This document shows, piece after piece, positions 1 through 11,182 of a stretch of DNA of 64,000 bases. The notes below the pieces were generated by a model. It saw only the letters and a program-made list of their open reading frames with translations. It had not been told where the DNA came from and ran no database searches. The position numbers and the translations under genes were made by a program. This DNA comes from Gymnopilus junonius. Taxonomy: Eukaryota > Basidiomycota > Agaricomycetes > Agaricales > Galerinaceae. Position 1 is the stretch's first letter. Every line of letters begins with the position of its first letter. Where the stretch lies: positions 62,001-126,000 of the forward strand of contig JADNYJ010000099.1 of NCBI GenBank assembly GCA_015501075.1, given 5' to 3'.

Positions 1-85
1 ACGGTATCTGCTTACATCATTAATATTTTAAGGCCAATGTAACCAACCACGTATAGGAGAGAAGAGCTGCATCACTATTCAAATT

Positions 86-511
86 TTAATGGCTTTTCAC
101 CAGGTCAGGTACCCAAACCCTAGTCGCGAATATTTGACCGTCTAATCTGTGTTGAAACCAGACGTACCGTCGTCCAGCAGAAGCGAAGGTGATAATATTA
201 GCAGACCATCTGACTCCATTACTATTAATGCGAAGAAACATACCGCACAGCAGAGCTTCAAGAAGTGGTATAAACCAGAAAGGTCGTGCTTCAAAACGTA
301 GGACAGTTTCAATTAAGAGTGACGAAGACATGCAACCTTTACGAGTTGCTGGTGGTGGATAAAGCTGTTCTTGAAGGTATTTTGGCAAGCGTCTATTTGC
401 CATTCCTAAACATACCTTCCGAAGAGTCTGATATTTAAATTGCCCAGCTAAAGCATTGCAAACAATAACTGGAGCAGACGCCTGGTGCGGACTCTGAGCA
501 TTAGATATCAT
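86..511 (-). CDS. hypothetical protein, 141 codons, single exon
   Basis: An uninterrupted 141-codon frame begins with MISNAQSPHQ and ends VPDLVKSH. I do not recognise a family. The middle has an alternating hydrophobic stretch (about residues 75-105, around FWFIPLLEALLCGMFL) that could be one membrane segment or a buried helix. No introns are needed. The next convincing gene (PTPA, same strand) starts about 2.7 kb away. An ORF of this length is uncommon by chance in this AT-balanced stretch, but codon use is unremarkable and there is no second line of support. It could also be the last exon of a gene running in from the left. Confidence 0.28.
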   Translation of the reverse strand: MISNAQSPHQASAPVIVCNALAGQFKYQTLRKVCLGMANRRLPKYLQEQLYPPPATRKGCMSSSLLIETVLRFEARPFWFIPLLEALLCGMFLRINSNGVRWSANIITFASAGRRYVWFQHRLDGQIFATRVWVPDLVKSH

Positions 512-2035
512 TTAAACTCTGAGATCGCCTATTTGCATTTTGGAGTCGCTCGCCGTCCTGTCCTTTGAATCAGGCGTCCATCATAGAAGCTCGAGACTGA
601 TCTATAAGTAAGCTTTCTCCGAAAACTGCTTGCAGTATTCTGGGATGTAATTACCTCCATCAAGCCCTCTCACTCTCAGGACTTGAATCGTTCACGAGGG
701 TGCGTGCCTTGGCGTATCACGCCCTTTTGATCATCAGGCTCGATGATCATAAGAAACGAAGGTGCCGGTAATCGTTTGTTTTACGTCGATGTTTAAGTCC
801 ACTTAACCTTATGTAGGTAGCGGATAGCGGACCTAGCCCTGCCTTGCCACATTACCGAAGAGGTCCCAGATTGCGTATTTTACAAATATAAATCCGTTCA
901 ACAGAGTTGGTACTCATGTCATGACTTCTGAGTTTCTGGTAGGTCATCTGACGTGAAACGCACTCGTTTAGTTGATCAAATACACTTACATACTCGGTAC
1001 TCAAACACCTCGATTGTACCTTGGAGTTGCTTTTGAAGCGACGCTATGAAAGCAAGGACTAGAAGTTGACATCGTGGAAATCTGTGAAACTTCCATGTAC
1101 ATAAGAAGAGTCATTTCAATAGGAAATCCTGTTCAAAATGCAGCTGTACATTGGCAATGGGTTTTGTCAAACTTTTTGTTATTTAACCTACGTAGCATAG
1201 GCGTCATTGACCTCAAGGAGCTTGAGAAGAGTCACGGAAGATAATACCGACAAGATGTGCAATTTATCCCGCCGCGGGCCTGGATTTGACAAATGCAGGG
1301 TTTGCCCATCTCCGAAGGTAATTAATTGTCATGGACTGCCGTCGGCAGCTGAACCTTAAATTCGGTAGATATTTCCTTGTTATATCCACAAACAAAGGCG
1401 TCGGGAGCGCACCGAAGCGCTGACAGGTGGAGAAAAGATCGGAGAAACGATGTGAATTTGATTCGCGAATCTCTAGTTTAAAATTTTTGTTGCCGAGGTC
1501 TGCCAGCAGACTGTGTTGACAGAACGTAGTTACGCAAGTACTACTGCATCAGAAGGTGACAAAGCGGGTAAACTACTGACAGCGCGAGAAAACTGACATT
1601 GACGAAGAGACCTTCGTTAATATTAATGCTGTCGCTGTTGCTGCGAAATGCCTAAGCGTGGCGCTAGTGGATCAAAATTTCCTCGTATAAGATTCCAAAA
1701 TGTGGGGCCTTTAACTTCAGGCACAAAGCTTCGGCAGTATGCTGAATTTATGACGTGCACATCGATGCTGATTGCATATGCGTTCCAGAAACTCGTTGTC
1801 ATTCTTTGAATAAGCCTAACCCAATCCACCATAACTACCAGGGTGGTAGACCTCTACTCGAACCTCGAGCGAACCAGACTTTAGAATACGCACGATTGTC
1901 GGTTTATACGAGGGAAATACAAATGCCGCAGCAGTCACTAGCGTGGAGGGGGAGGCATCATCCTCTGACCATTTGGCTTATTTGCAGAAGCCCATGGAGC
2001 CGCAGTTGCTGGAACCGAGATATGTCGATTCATAT
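512..2035. other. no gene recognised
   Basis: Only short frames without family features are present on either strand. Its right end is the downstream side of the minus-strand PTPA gene. Confidence 0.4.
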
Positions 2036-3243
2036 TTAGTGCGGCGACTTCGGAGAAGCCGTTGAAACTGCATTAACACTTGCTGGTTTCCACTCTAGGA
2101 GACCACCCAATGGGATATGTTGAACAACTACGCGCTTTCCTAAAACTCTGCCTAAAAAGAAAGAAAGTAATCTTCGAAGAAGAGGTCAAGGATGTGAAAA
2201 ATTACCTACTCATACATTTTAAACAAACCGGAATTTACTTACCCCAGTTGGGTACTCCAGAAGCGATGGAATATAACTGAGAGGAGTGTTCATGGAAAGG
2301 CCCATATTTGACGTCAAAAATTCTCATGACGGCCATGAAGTACAGATTTGTGCGTGACAAAGGAGGAGAAAGGACACTCGACACCGGTATTTCCATCTGG
2401 TCTATGCTCGATGGGGTATACCTGAGTAAGGTACTGCCATGTTTCGGAGAAATATTCACCTCGGAGCTGTGCGCTGCCAAAGATATAAGGAAGAAAGCAG
2501 TAGTCATCCAAACCCCAGACGCCGTGGCTACCGGCAGGCTCTAGTTTGTAGACATCCTGCAATTTCCAGCACAACCTCAAGTAACGCAGAAAGACCGTCA
2601 GGACAAGATCACGCTCTTCTTCGGCAACTGGTTGGAAAAACCGTACAAGGGTCAAACAAAGAAGAAATAATGCAAAAGAGGTCTCATGACCGGTCCCGTA
2701 GTCCATCCTCGTGAAAGAGCCAAAAGACACAAGAAGGTAGGGCTTGACAAAAGGTAAGATCGCCAAGAAGCCAGGTCCAAGTAAATCCTTGAGAATTTGG
2801 TCACATCTCTGGCAAATGATAAATCAGCACTTCTGAGAAGCATGTACAAATGTCAGCGGACCTCCTCCAGTCGTTGACCCCAGGTTCGGAAAGCAAGGTT
2901 ACCGAAACGCTGGGGTGTCTGAAGAGGCGGAATTTCGTCTATCCAGTGATCTAATTCATCCAAAAAAGCAAGAACACTCTTTACTGGCTATATTCTTAGA
3001 ACTAATAAAGAGATTCAAGCAAGAACAACTCACCTGACTGTGCCTTTCCGGTTCCCAAGGAAGGTAATAGCCGACTACAGATTCATTCAGCCTTCTCAAA
3101 AATATCCCGTAGTCCATATAGGATTGAGTGGTTTTCCAAAATTCCACATCATCATCGGTCCTGATTTCTAAGCTAGGAAGCGTTCTAAGGTGTTGTGCCT
3201 CTGAAATAGAGATCTCCCGAAGCGCCTTTGTATTCGTCGACAT
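2036..3243 (-). CDS. PTPA: serine/threonine protein phosphatase 2A activator (PTPA / Rrd family), with frame damage near the 3' end
   Basis: PTPA proteins are peptidyl-prolyl isomerase-like activators of PP2A that help load metal into the catalytic subunit. Seen on the minus strand: start [10 protein letters not shown] at 3243, then [20 protein letters not shown] in exon 2, RMDYGTGHE, and [19 protein letters not shown], all signature PTPA blocks, followed by [20 protein letters not shown] and [14 protein letters not shown] before a TAA at 2036-2038. Introns: a clear GTGAGT donor after exon 1, one after RLEE, and one after SAQLR whose acceptor near 2414-2420 restores the frame into [11 protein letters not shown]. 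Oddity: the block expected as [17 protein letters not shown] is present in the DNA (2140-2245) but needs a base restored near 2238 and near 2146. As it stands, a perfect GTAAGT donor and a TTTTTAG acceptor would splice this block out in frame (see findings). Family identity is certain; functionality is uncertain. Confidence 0.87.
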
Positions 3244-3473
3244 TATGGTGGCCAGAGACTAATGTGAAGGAAACATAAGAGATCGATAAGGGTGAGTCAA
3301 GGAAGTTTGTCACGTCAGTGGACGCGCCAGGTCACACTCGTCACGGTGATTCAAAGCTAACCGCCACACATTCCTCATCTCATTCACTCATTCTTGATTC
3401 ATTCGCAAGTTATTTGCTTTCAACGAGACTTGGAAGGAACTGCACGTATAATTTCTCTCACGTAGCCTCCAAA

Positions 3474-6413
3474 ATGCCCCCTTACGATGACTGGAACAAA
3501 ATTGACGAGGAGGAGGATGAAGAATTGCAGGACGCGTCGGTGAGCAAGCTAGTCTAACTTCAATGAGCGCTGCTGATGCTGTACATGATTCCAGATATAT
3601 GAAACCAAGAAAGACGTTATTCTCTTTTGCATAGACTGTTCAGAAACAATGTTGCGCCTGTACGACGACCCGAAATACGAGGATGTTAAAACTTGTCATG
3701 TGTTCACCGCCCTCGAAGCAGCCATGCAAATTGAGAAGAGGAAAATCATCGTTGGCCCAAATGATTCCGTTGGAATACTGCTCTTTAACACAGTGAGACA
3801 TACTTTCCGGCTTGTAGTGCCTTGTGTGTGACGGCCACTCTTCCGAAGACCAGGAAATCCGAAAACACCTCCAGAACGCAAGGTTCTGAAATAAAAGCGA
3901 ATACTTACCTATTCCAACCTATATCTCCTCTGAGTGCACCAAAGGTCCAAGAACTTATTCAACTACTTGATGGTTTGTCTGAATTCTTACGCCATGGGTG
4001 TATCCTACTTAAGCTGTGCTTCAGCTGCCCGGGACGACCCAGAGGAAATGAGAAAAACATTTCCTCCATTTACCACTGCCCGTGTTCCCATGGGCGATGT
4101 CTTTACCAGTTGCAACTGGGTATTGCGCGACGGGTCAGTGGATCAGCCACGTACCTGTAAATCGAATATTCACCATAGTCGTTAGCGCTCCTAAAACAGC
4201 GTCCAAGCGTGTTTTCTTGATTACAGATGAAGACAATCCGCATCCCAGTGGTAGCAAGCAATTAATCACATCGGCGCGAACAACCCTAATTGTAGGCTAT
4301 CTTCGCATCATTCCAAAGATACTTTGATCATGAAACTCCGATTAAGGACCTCACGCAATCTGGTGTCACGGTCGAACCTTTCTTCATCAGTACGAATGAG
4401 AAACCTTTCGACGTATCGAAGTTCTACTCCGTGAGCCCTTGGTTTTATATCCGGTTTAAGTCGGTTGAACTGTTTCAAGTCTGTTCTACTACCCACGAAC
4501 CTTGGGGATGAAGAGGAGATTCAAGAAGATTCCTCTGTCCTACCCGAGTCTATTTCTATTTCTAGGATTGATGAACTACTTTCCCAGATGCGTTTCCATG
4601 AAACTCCCAAGCGAGCTTTGTTTAGTATCCCATTCCATCTGGCTGATGGATTCACATTGGCGTAAAAGGGTAAAATAAATTTCGGACTCCTTTTTAATTT
4701 CCCTGGTTGATCGCCACTATCACAGATATGGCCTTATTACGGAACAAAGGAAAGGAGTGTACAAATACTTCGTTGATCTTGGTGACAGGATGGAAGTCGC
4801 TACAGTTCGCACGACTTACGTCGACGAGGTCTGTATTAGTTTTCATATTCTGATCTTTGAAGCTAATATTTCCTAGGATCGACAAGCAGAAGTAGATAGG
4901 GCGAAAATCGTTTATGGGCCTGACCTTGGGGCAGGTGCCGCCGGGGATAATGAAGAAGAAGAAGACGAATCTAGCGGGACCTTTGGTGCCCGTATTGTCA
5001 AAGCTGGGAATCGCGTACGTACCAAAGGAAAAAAGGGTCAGCATGTGGAAGACTTAATCATAGCCAAGCCCTTTTACAGCGCTGAGGAACTTCGGTCTTT
5101 CCGAACTTTAGGCCTTGAACCTGGTCGGTTAATAGTCTTCCTTTAGATCATTTTATCTCTAAAACTTCTCCAGGGATTAAGCTCTTGGGCTTCAAGGATC
5201 GCAGTGAGCTGGCCTTCGAAGATAATGTGAAACATTCACAATTCATCTATCCCAACGAGATGGTAAGTCCTAAAACCCGCAGGATAATTATCTAAAGTAC
5301 ATTACCGGTTTCCAGTCACATTCGGGGAGCAAACGCACATTTAGCGCTTTATTGAAGTCCATGGTCAAAAAGAACAAGATCGGCTTAGCACTTTGCTTGA
5401 ATCGACGTAATGCGACACCTGTATTTTGTGCACTTTTACCGCAGGTCTGAAATTTCGGCCATCTAGCAATAGGATGAGGCTGATGTCTAGCAGGAAGAAG
5501 CGAAAGATAGTAATGACTGGACAGACCCAGCAGGTTTCCACCTAATCCCTCTTCCGTTCGCAGACGACATCCGAGGAGCTCCAATTAGTGAGGCCTTCCG
5601 AGGTAAAAGTTGCTTTCTACTAACTGATCAGTGGGAGTTATTACTGACGCTGACTGTACAGCCTCTGAGGGATTGAAAACAACCGCCCGCGCATGGGTCG
5701 ATAAAATTTCTGTCAAGAACGGAACATATCCACCGGATTCATTCCCAAACCCTGGTCCGTCGATGTATTCAGCTTAAAATGATCCCGGACAGGCTAACCT
5801 AATCCTTGCCTCATGAAGCCCTTGCATATCACAATGAGCAATTGGAAGCCAGTGCTTTCAGAGAAGAATACGATACTGAATCGTTCGAGGACTTGACAGA
5901 ACCTAAAAGTGATATGATGCATAAGGTTAGTTTTTCTCGTCATCACCTGCAATTCAGTAATCAAAACTCCGTTCTTTTCGTACAAGCGTGCCGGGCACTT
6001 GATGAGAGAATGGAAGAAAGCCGTTATGGACGATCCTTCAGCTAGTCTAGTTGTTCCAGGAGCTGGTTCGAAACGCAAAGCGGTCTGCACCTTTTCCTCG
6101 GACCTTAGGGCCTGACTTTTCACTGATCTTCTAATCCGTAGGATGTTAGTGTCGACGAAGCAGAAATTAAAAGCAAGTACGAGTCTGGCTTACTAGCCAA
6201 GGTAATTGGCCTGTAGCATCTAAGAAGACATTGATGACATTTTTGCTAGCTGCGCGTGGATCAGTTGAAGGTAGGTTCCCAGCTTCATGTAGAACGAACC
6301 ATCTGACCAAAGTATACATTACCCAGGATTTCTTAAAGTCGAAAGGTCAAGCAGTCTCTGGTAAGAAGGCCGAGTTGGTTGACCGTGTGTCCGACTGGTT
6401 TGACTCGCATTGA
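3474..6413 (+). CDS. KU70: Ku70, DNA end-binding subunit of the NHEJ Ku heterodimer
   Basis: Ku70 pairs with Ku80 to bind broken DNA ends in non-homologous end joining and at telomeres. The start is ATG 3474 (MPPYDDWNKIDEEEDEELQD). Ordered landmarks: the vWA-like N-terminal domain (KKDVILFCIDCSETM; VFLITDEDNPHPSG), the Ku core (YKYFVDLGDRMEVATVRTTY; IKLLGFKDRSELAF; FSALLKSMVKKNKIGLALCL; GFHLIPLPFADDIRG), the C-terminal arm (ARAWVDKISVKNGTYPPDSF; ALAYHNEQLEASAF), and a final SAP-type DNA-binding helix pair (FLKSKGQAVSGKKAELVDRV). About 14 short introns with GT-AG ends reconnect these in frame. One oddity: near 4650-4665 the conserved IGVKGYG motif is in a different frame from the exon before it, as if one A were missing; using an earlier GT donor restores the frame with a slightly shortened loop. 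Its upstream neighbour, PTPA, is divergent (start codons about 230 bp apart). Confidence 0.94.
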
Positions 6414-9400
6414 ATCGTTTTCTCCATTCCGCTCGGTAAGTTTCCTTCCCAATTGTCTTCCTCCATTACTGACAATGCCCAAATACTACTTTTGACGTAT
6501 CTCCTGATGGTGGTTGGTGTCAATTCCTATGCAGAGTGACCCCTTTTTCGATGTTACGCAAGAATATTGCCATTTTTAATTACTTCTTTCTATATCGAAT
6601 TTCTATCTTCAGGCCCAAAGATGATGTTCAATCCTGATGTATCAGTTGTCATTCATGCTAGATGGCCAGAAAAGGATTTTTGTTTCCAGGATATTGGGTG
6701 TCGATTGCATGAAGGCTTTATCATCAGTTGACAAGTCGATATTGTCAATCTTACTTACCTCACCGTTCCTAATCCTCTTCTGCTATATCGTATGTACTGT
6801 ATGTTTTGCCTTGCGCGGTGGCATTTCCTCGGGCTTCTATCCGCATATTCTGTATGTCTAGCTGTTTGGTCTACTGAATGTACTCCGATACTTTTTAATA
6901 ACCAATGGAACCTAACTGCTGAAGGCCCCTCATAGGTATATGATTACTCTGATATGCTTTCCTCTTCCTTCGAAGGTGGACAGATCATCAGTGCCTTCCC
7001 GTCTACCAAAACTTCGACATTGGATCAGGTGGTGATGTCGACGTCGGCGGTTATTATCTTGTAAGGCACTTAGAGTAGCTGTCATAGCCAACATGAAGAT
7101 CCCGAGGACCGAGGGAATCCATTGGCAAGAAATGCATGGGCCTCGAAGGACGATGAAATATTCGCATGCTTTTTGTCAAGCCATGCATTAAGGCGAAGGT
7201 CAATCCGGGAACTGGGTTAAAATGTGTCAAGGGTCTGTCTAAATGACCTTTTTTGGGGCGTTGTTCAGCGACATAATTGGAATGTCTTCCTATTTTTATG
7301 GAAATGCTATGCCAAGGATACGCTCCCACCTTCAAGATCGAGAATCCTCGGGCGCCTAAGCTATCTCACAGCTGAGAAGCACCCGCCTGCCTGATAAAGC
7401 TGAAGAATGACGAAGCATCCGGCTTACAAAATTCCGGTTTGTAGAACGAAGATGTTTTTAGTCCAATCCTCTCTCACGGAAGTGTCATGTAATTCTCACT
7501 GCAACAGGTTTAAGTAAACATACTAATCAAGCTTATAGGCACCTATATCATCCTGGGGCATCCGTCGGCCTTGTAAAGACAGGCTCTAGAGTAAGTATAG
7601 AGCAGTAGCCTTTAAGATGATGCTTATTGCTTTAGATGGGCCCACATGTCTGAACGAAAATGACTGACTCCGCCTGGCTAAGGCCGGCTTAGCGACCGTA
7701 TGCGCCTGGATTGCAGGTGATGACATATTTAGATATGTGATTCCGCTAAATTAAATCGTTCTTGACCTCTCCACAGAGCCAGCTCAAAGCCCCTAATTTA
7801 TGTACTATCGCCTACAGTCAGGAGACGTCTCGGAGAAGACGCGGAAAGTCTTCGGAACAGCTGAAATATCCTGAAATATTTTAAAAGTGGAGAAGCAAAA
7901 CAAAGTCTATAATCCGCTGTATTCGAAAGTGCTGGCATTTTCAGAGATAAAGTCAGCGAAGTCGACCCAAATACTAATAGGACTTCCAAGATTTCTTCGT
8001 GAATCGGTTATGCCCGGCTATAAGCATATTCTTTGACTGCAAAGCGCTCCCCGCCGAATTTCCAGAACTATCAAATAGGTATGAAAATTGTGGAACTATA
8101 CAAAGTTTCTTGGAGGACCCACGGGAAAGAAATGACTGCTTTTTTTAGGCCGGAAAGCTGCGAAGGCTTTGATGAATGAATGAAAGATGTTGGAAACCGG
8201 CTTCGAAGTGGGGAATGAGAATTTGGCGCACATACGGGGCTGATTAAATCAATGCGGCTGCAATTAGGTATCTCCAAAGAGCAGGCAAGATTCGTGGAAA
8301 CACAATTCCTGCAAAACAGATCTCAGGGTAGATGGTTCGCCTTGCGGTTTGATTTCTGGACTTCACGAAGTCGTGTGAAATGCTTCTCTGCTAGTGAATC
8401 GTGATATGAATCGTGACATGAATGCTGGGTGTTTGAGTTCGCAGGTTAACTTGTCGACTGGAGGTAAAAGAACGCCGACACCTTGGCAAATGAGATGACC
8501 TATCAGAGAGCCTAGAACTCATACTCGCAAATATTGCCCAGTGCATCATGGGCTATGTTAATTGTCTATCTTATGTAGTTGACGCTCGATATCTCGGAGG
8601 TATCTAGATTCAAACTTACGAATATAAGAATGGCATGAAGATGAAGGGAAATTTAAAACAAGGAATGGGTTAAAAAGGCACTTGTGAAGGCGTGATCCAT
8701 ATAATTTGGTCGAAACCTGCCAGTAACTTTCGTCTTCTTCCTTGTCTCCTTTTTTTGAGCTTGGGCTGTCTAAGAAAATATGCATTCATCAAATTCTAAT
8801 GGCAACCAGGAACCTATTGAAGTACTTACTGAGGGCCTGAGAGACTTGCAAAATTTAAACGGTACCTGCCCTCTCATAAGGAAGAGAATCACAAGCAATT
8901 TGCCTAATGAATATAAGTATAAGTAATTGCTTGGGAGTTGGGGCCCAGAACCGGTCGGCATTCGGTTCAGCGGAAATAACCGGCTCCGAGTCCGAATAGC
9001 AGGTGTGGGCATCTGGGTCAGGAAAAGGCTCTCATAAAGGGTAACTATCACACCGGCGTTCTCGAACGTCGTAAAGACCGACGATTGAGCAAAGCTTTCG
9101 TTCAAGCTATGAAAGTTCACTCAGGCCGATCCATCAGATAATATCGAAGGCGGATCTTTCCAATAAATTAAACGATATGCAACTTGCAAAATTTGAAATA
9201 CTAGGTATGTGCAACGGTTTGCCATTGCAAAGTTCGAGAAAGCACTGGGAAAAAACGCATTGAGTTCTGATTCATGCCGTCATGCCGACAGCGGTAAGAT
9301 CCGAATAACGCCATCTTATCCGATAACGACGAAGGGGGATGACAAACCCGACTCGGCCACGGAATCCAACTTTCAGTGCTCTCCGAAAAATCGAGTACAT

Positions 9401-9424
9401 CCACGTTGTACTCATCCTTGTACG
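6414..9424. other. 3-kb stretch with no intact gene; possible decayed coding remnant
   Basis: No intact gene is seen. Around 6940-7400 on the plus strand short coding-like stretches occur in shifting frames (for example RHNWNVFLFLWKCYAKDTLP and SRSRILGRLSYLTAEKHPPA, near 7270-7380), interrupted by stops. They suggest an old, heavily decayed gene that I cannot assign. The last few hundred bases are the promoter and 5' leader of the glutaredoxin gene. Confidence 0.3.
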
Positions 9425-10318
9425 ATGTCGAGCTCAAATTTTGTTGCAATCGCCTCGTCTAGTCACTTCCAAGAACTCTTGTCGACGGATTTGAACCGCG
9501 TGTCGATCATTAACTTCTGGGCGCCATGGGCAGAACCTTGCAAGCAGATGAATGAGGTGGTTGCGGAGTTGTCAAAGAAATACCCAGCAGCACTGTTTCT
9601 GCAGGTACGTCGTGCCCGTCCTGTGAGTCTATAATATCTTTAAGCCCTGGACGTTAGGTTGAAGCGGAAGAACAAGCAGATATTTCGGAATCATTCGAGA
9701 TCGAAGCCGTTCCTGCCTTTGTCATTCTGAGGGTGTGTCCGCTTGAAAATGTTGTCAGATTTGTATTTCATGCCGTTTAGGGCCACACACTCCTTGATCG
9801 TATCTCTGGGGCCGACGCTGCCGCCCTTACTCAGTCTGTAGCAAAGCACGCTACAACTCCCGTGTACAATCCCTTATCACGAACGGACAATGCCCCGGCT
9901 AAAGCTCCTACCGCGGTTCCTCAAGGACTTCAGTACGACGATAAGGGCGAAAGCGCCGAGGAGCTAGACCAAAGACTCCGAGGCCTAATGAATCAAAGTA
10001 GGGTCGTTTTGTTCATGAAAGGCACGCCCGAGGCACCCCGATGTGGATTTTCCCGCAAACTCTCTGCTCTTCTGAAGGATAACAACATCCGGTACGCTCA
10101 CTTCGACATCCTGTCGGACGAAAGTGTGAGACAAGGTACGTTACTGTAATGCACTGACCGCTTATATCCTCACCATATTTGCTTATTATTCAGGATTGAA
10201 GGTTCTGAATAACTGGCCGACGTTCCCCCAATTGATCGTCAATGGCGAACTGGTTGGCGGCTTGGATATAGTTCAGGAAATGGTGGAGACAGGGGAACTC
10301 TCAGAAGTGATGGCGTAG
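9425..10318 (+). CDS. GRX4: monothiol glutaredoxin of the Grx3/Grx4 type (Trx-like plus CGFS Grx domain)
   Basis: Multidomain CGFS glutaredoxins bind a bridging [2Fe-2S] cluster with glutathione and signal cytosolic iron status, and in fungi act with BolA partners and iron-responsive repressors. The four exons (9425-9604, 9658-9732, 9781-10135, 10194-10318) give 244 residues without any frame break. Residues 1-110 form a thioredoxin-like domain with WAPWAEPC (residues 32-39), which keeps one Cys only, as in Grx3/4. A linker ([14 protein letters not shown]) leads to the Grx domain with [12 protein letters not shown] (CGFS at about 173-176), [16 protein letters not shown] and a C-terminal helix GELSEVMA. 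An in-frame upstream extension to 9209 exists, but MSSSNF at 9425 is the family-like start. A MITE lies 234 bp downstream of the stop. Confidence 0.97.
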
Positions 10319-10552
10319 ACATCTTGGTAGTTATGTTTTGTAGTATTAGATATTGCTTTCTTCAGTCTTTACTAATCTTTTCCACTGTGATAATGCGGCG
10401 AAACTCTATTTATGTTGCGCAGTACCTGGAGTAACACCTACCTTTCTGGATAGTCCTCTTAGTACTTTTCTGTCTGCCACGCAAGCTGAGATGGGAGCAC
10501 TACAACTTTGAACGCTGGTTAACCGACCAATTAGTACACGCGTTGGCGACTA

Positions 10553-10911
10553 CTGTACCATTTCATTCAATTCGGCAGTCACGCATCACAGGCCCTTCAA
10601 AATCGGTGTAGGTGCCGAAACCATTTTGGAGGTCGTACTTAATTTCAAAAAAATCGGCCAAAAATAGGGAAAAAATCAGAAAATTTCCCCCGGTGCAAAT
10701 TTGATGTGGTTTTGGCCATTTGAGCCTGGAAACAAATAATTTTGTAGGAATCCTCTCACCATGTATGTCATTGTTCCCTCCTGCTGCTTCAACACCTGCC
10801 GAAAAAAAATTTGTGTGACGTGTCACGGCAGGTTTCCCAAGGCGCTGAAATCAAAATTCGGCAGGTGCGTCACGCGTCACGGGGCCTGCCGAATTGATTG
10901 AAATGGTACAG
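10553..10911. mobile_element. MITE copy 1: 359-bp non-autonomous DNA element with inverted ends and TA target-site duplication
   Basis: The left end CTGTACCATTTCATTCAATT followed by CGGCAG is repeated inverted at the right end (CTGCCGAATTGATTGAAATG then GTACAG), with one mismatch in about 26 bp. TA flanks both sides (10551-10552 and 10912-10913). The interior has no coding frame and contains several GTCACGYRTCAC-like subterminal repeats. A second copy with the same ends lies at 37835-38067. TA duplication is typical of Tc1/mariner-pogo class transposases; no transposase gene is in the window. Confidence 0.88.
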
Positions 10912-11182
10912 TATAAGCCAGGGAGTTTGCTTTAAGTTTATATCTTAGCCCTTACTGTTCAGATTAATTGGAATTTGCGGCTGAATGAGGGCTGAGGAGC
11001 AGTACTGCATCTTTCACTCTCTTTCAATATATTTATTATTCGGAACATCACGAGACATGTGGCACGACCACGTGACTATATCGCGAACGGTCCTTTTGCA
11101 GTTTTGCAACACTGATCTTTCGTTTCCTTCTTCATTTGAAACTCTCCTCGTATCGATCAAGGGAACGCAAAGTATCACACAA

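Noticed and set aside
5470..5500. In-frame stop TAG in Ku70 after DEADV
   Set aside because: The TAG is the 3' end of an intron (GTCTGA...GTCTAG) that joins CALLPQ to QEEAKDSNDW in frame.
6637..6861. Plus-strand 74-codon hydrophobic frame downstream of Ku70
   Set aside because: The hydrophobicity comes from T-rich DNA; there is no start context or homologous block.
9209..9424. In-frame upstream extension of the glutaredoxin gene (72 codons)
   Set aside because: The extension has no Grx/Trx similarity and no targeting features; MSSSNF at 9425 is the family-like start.
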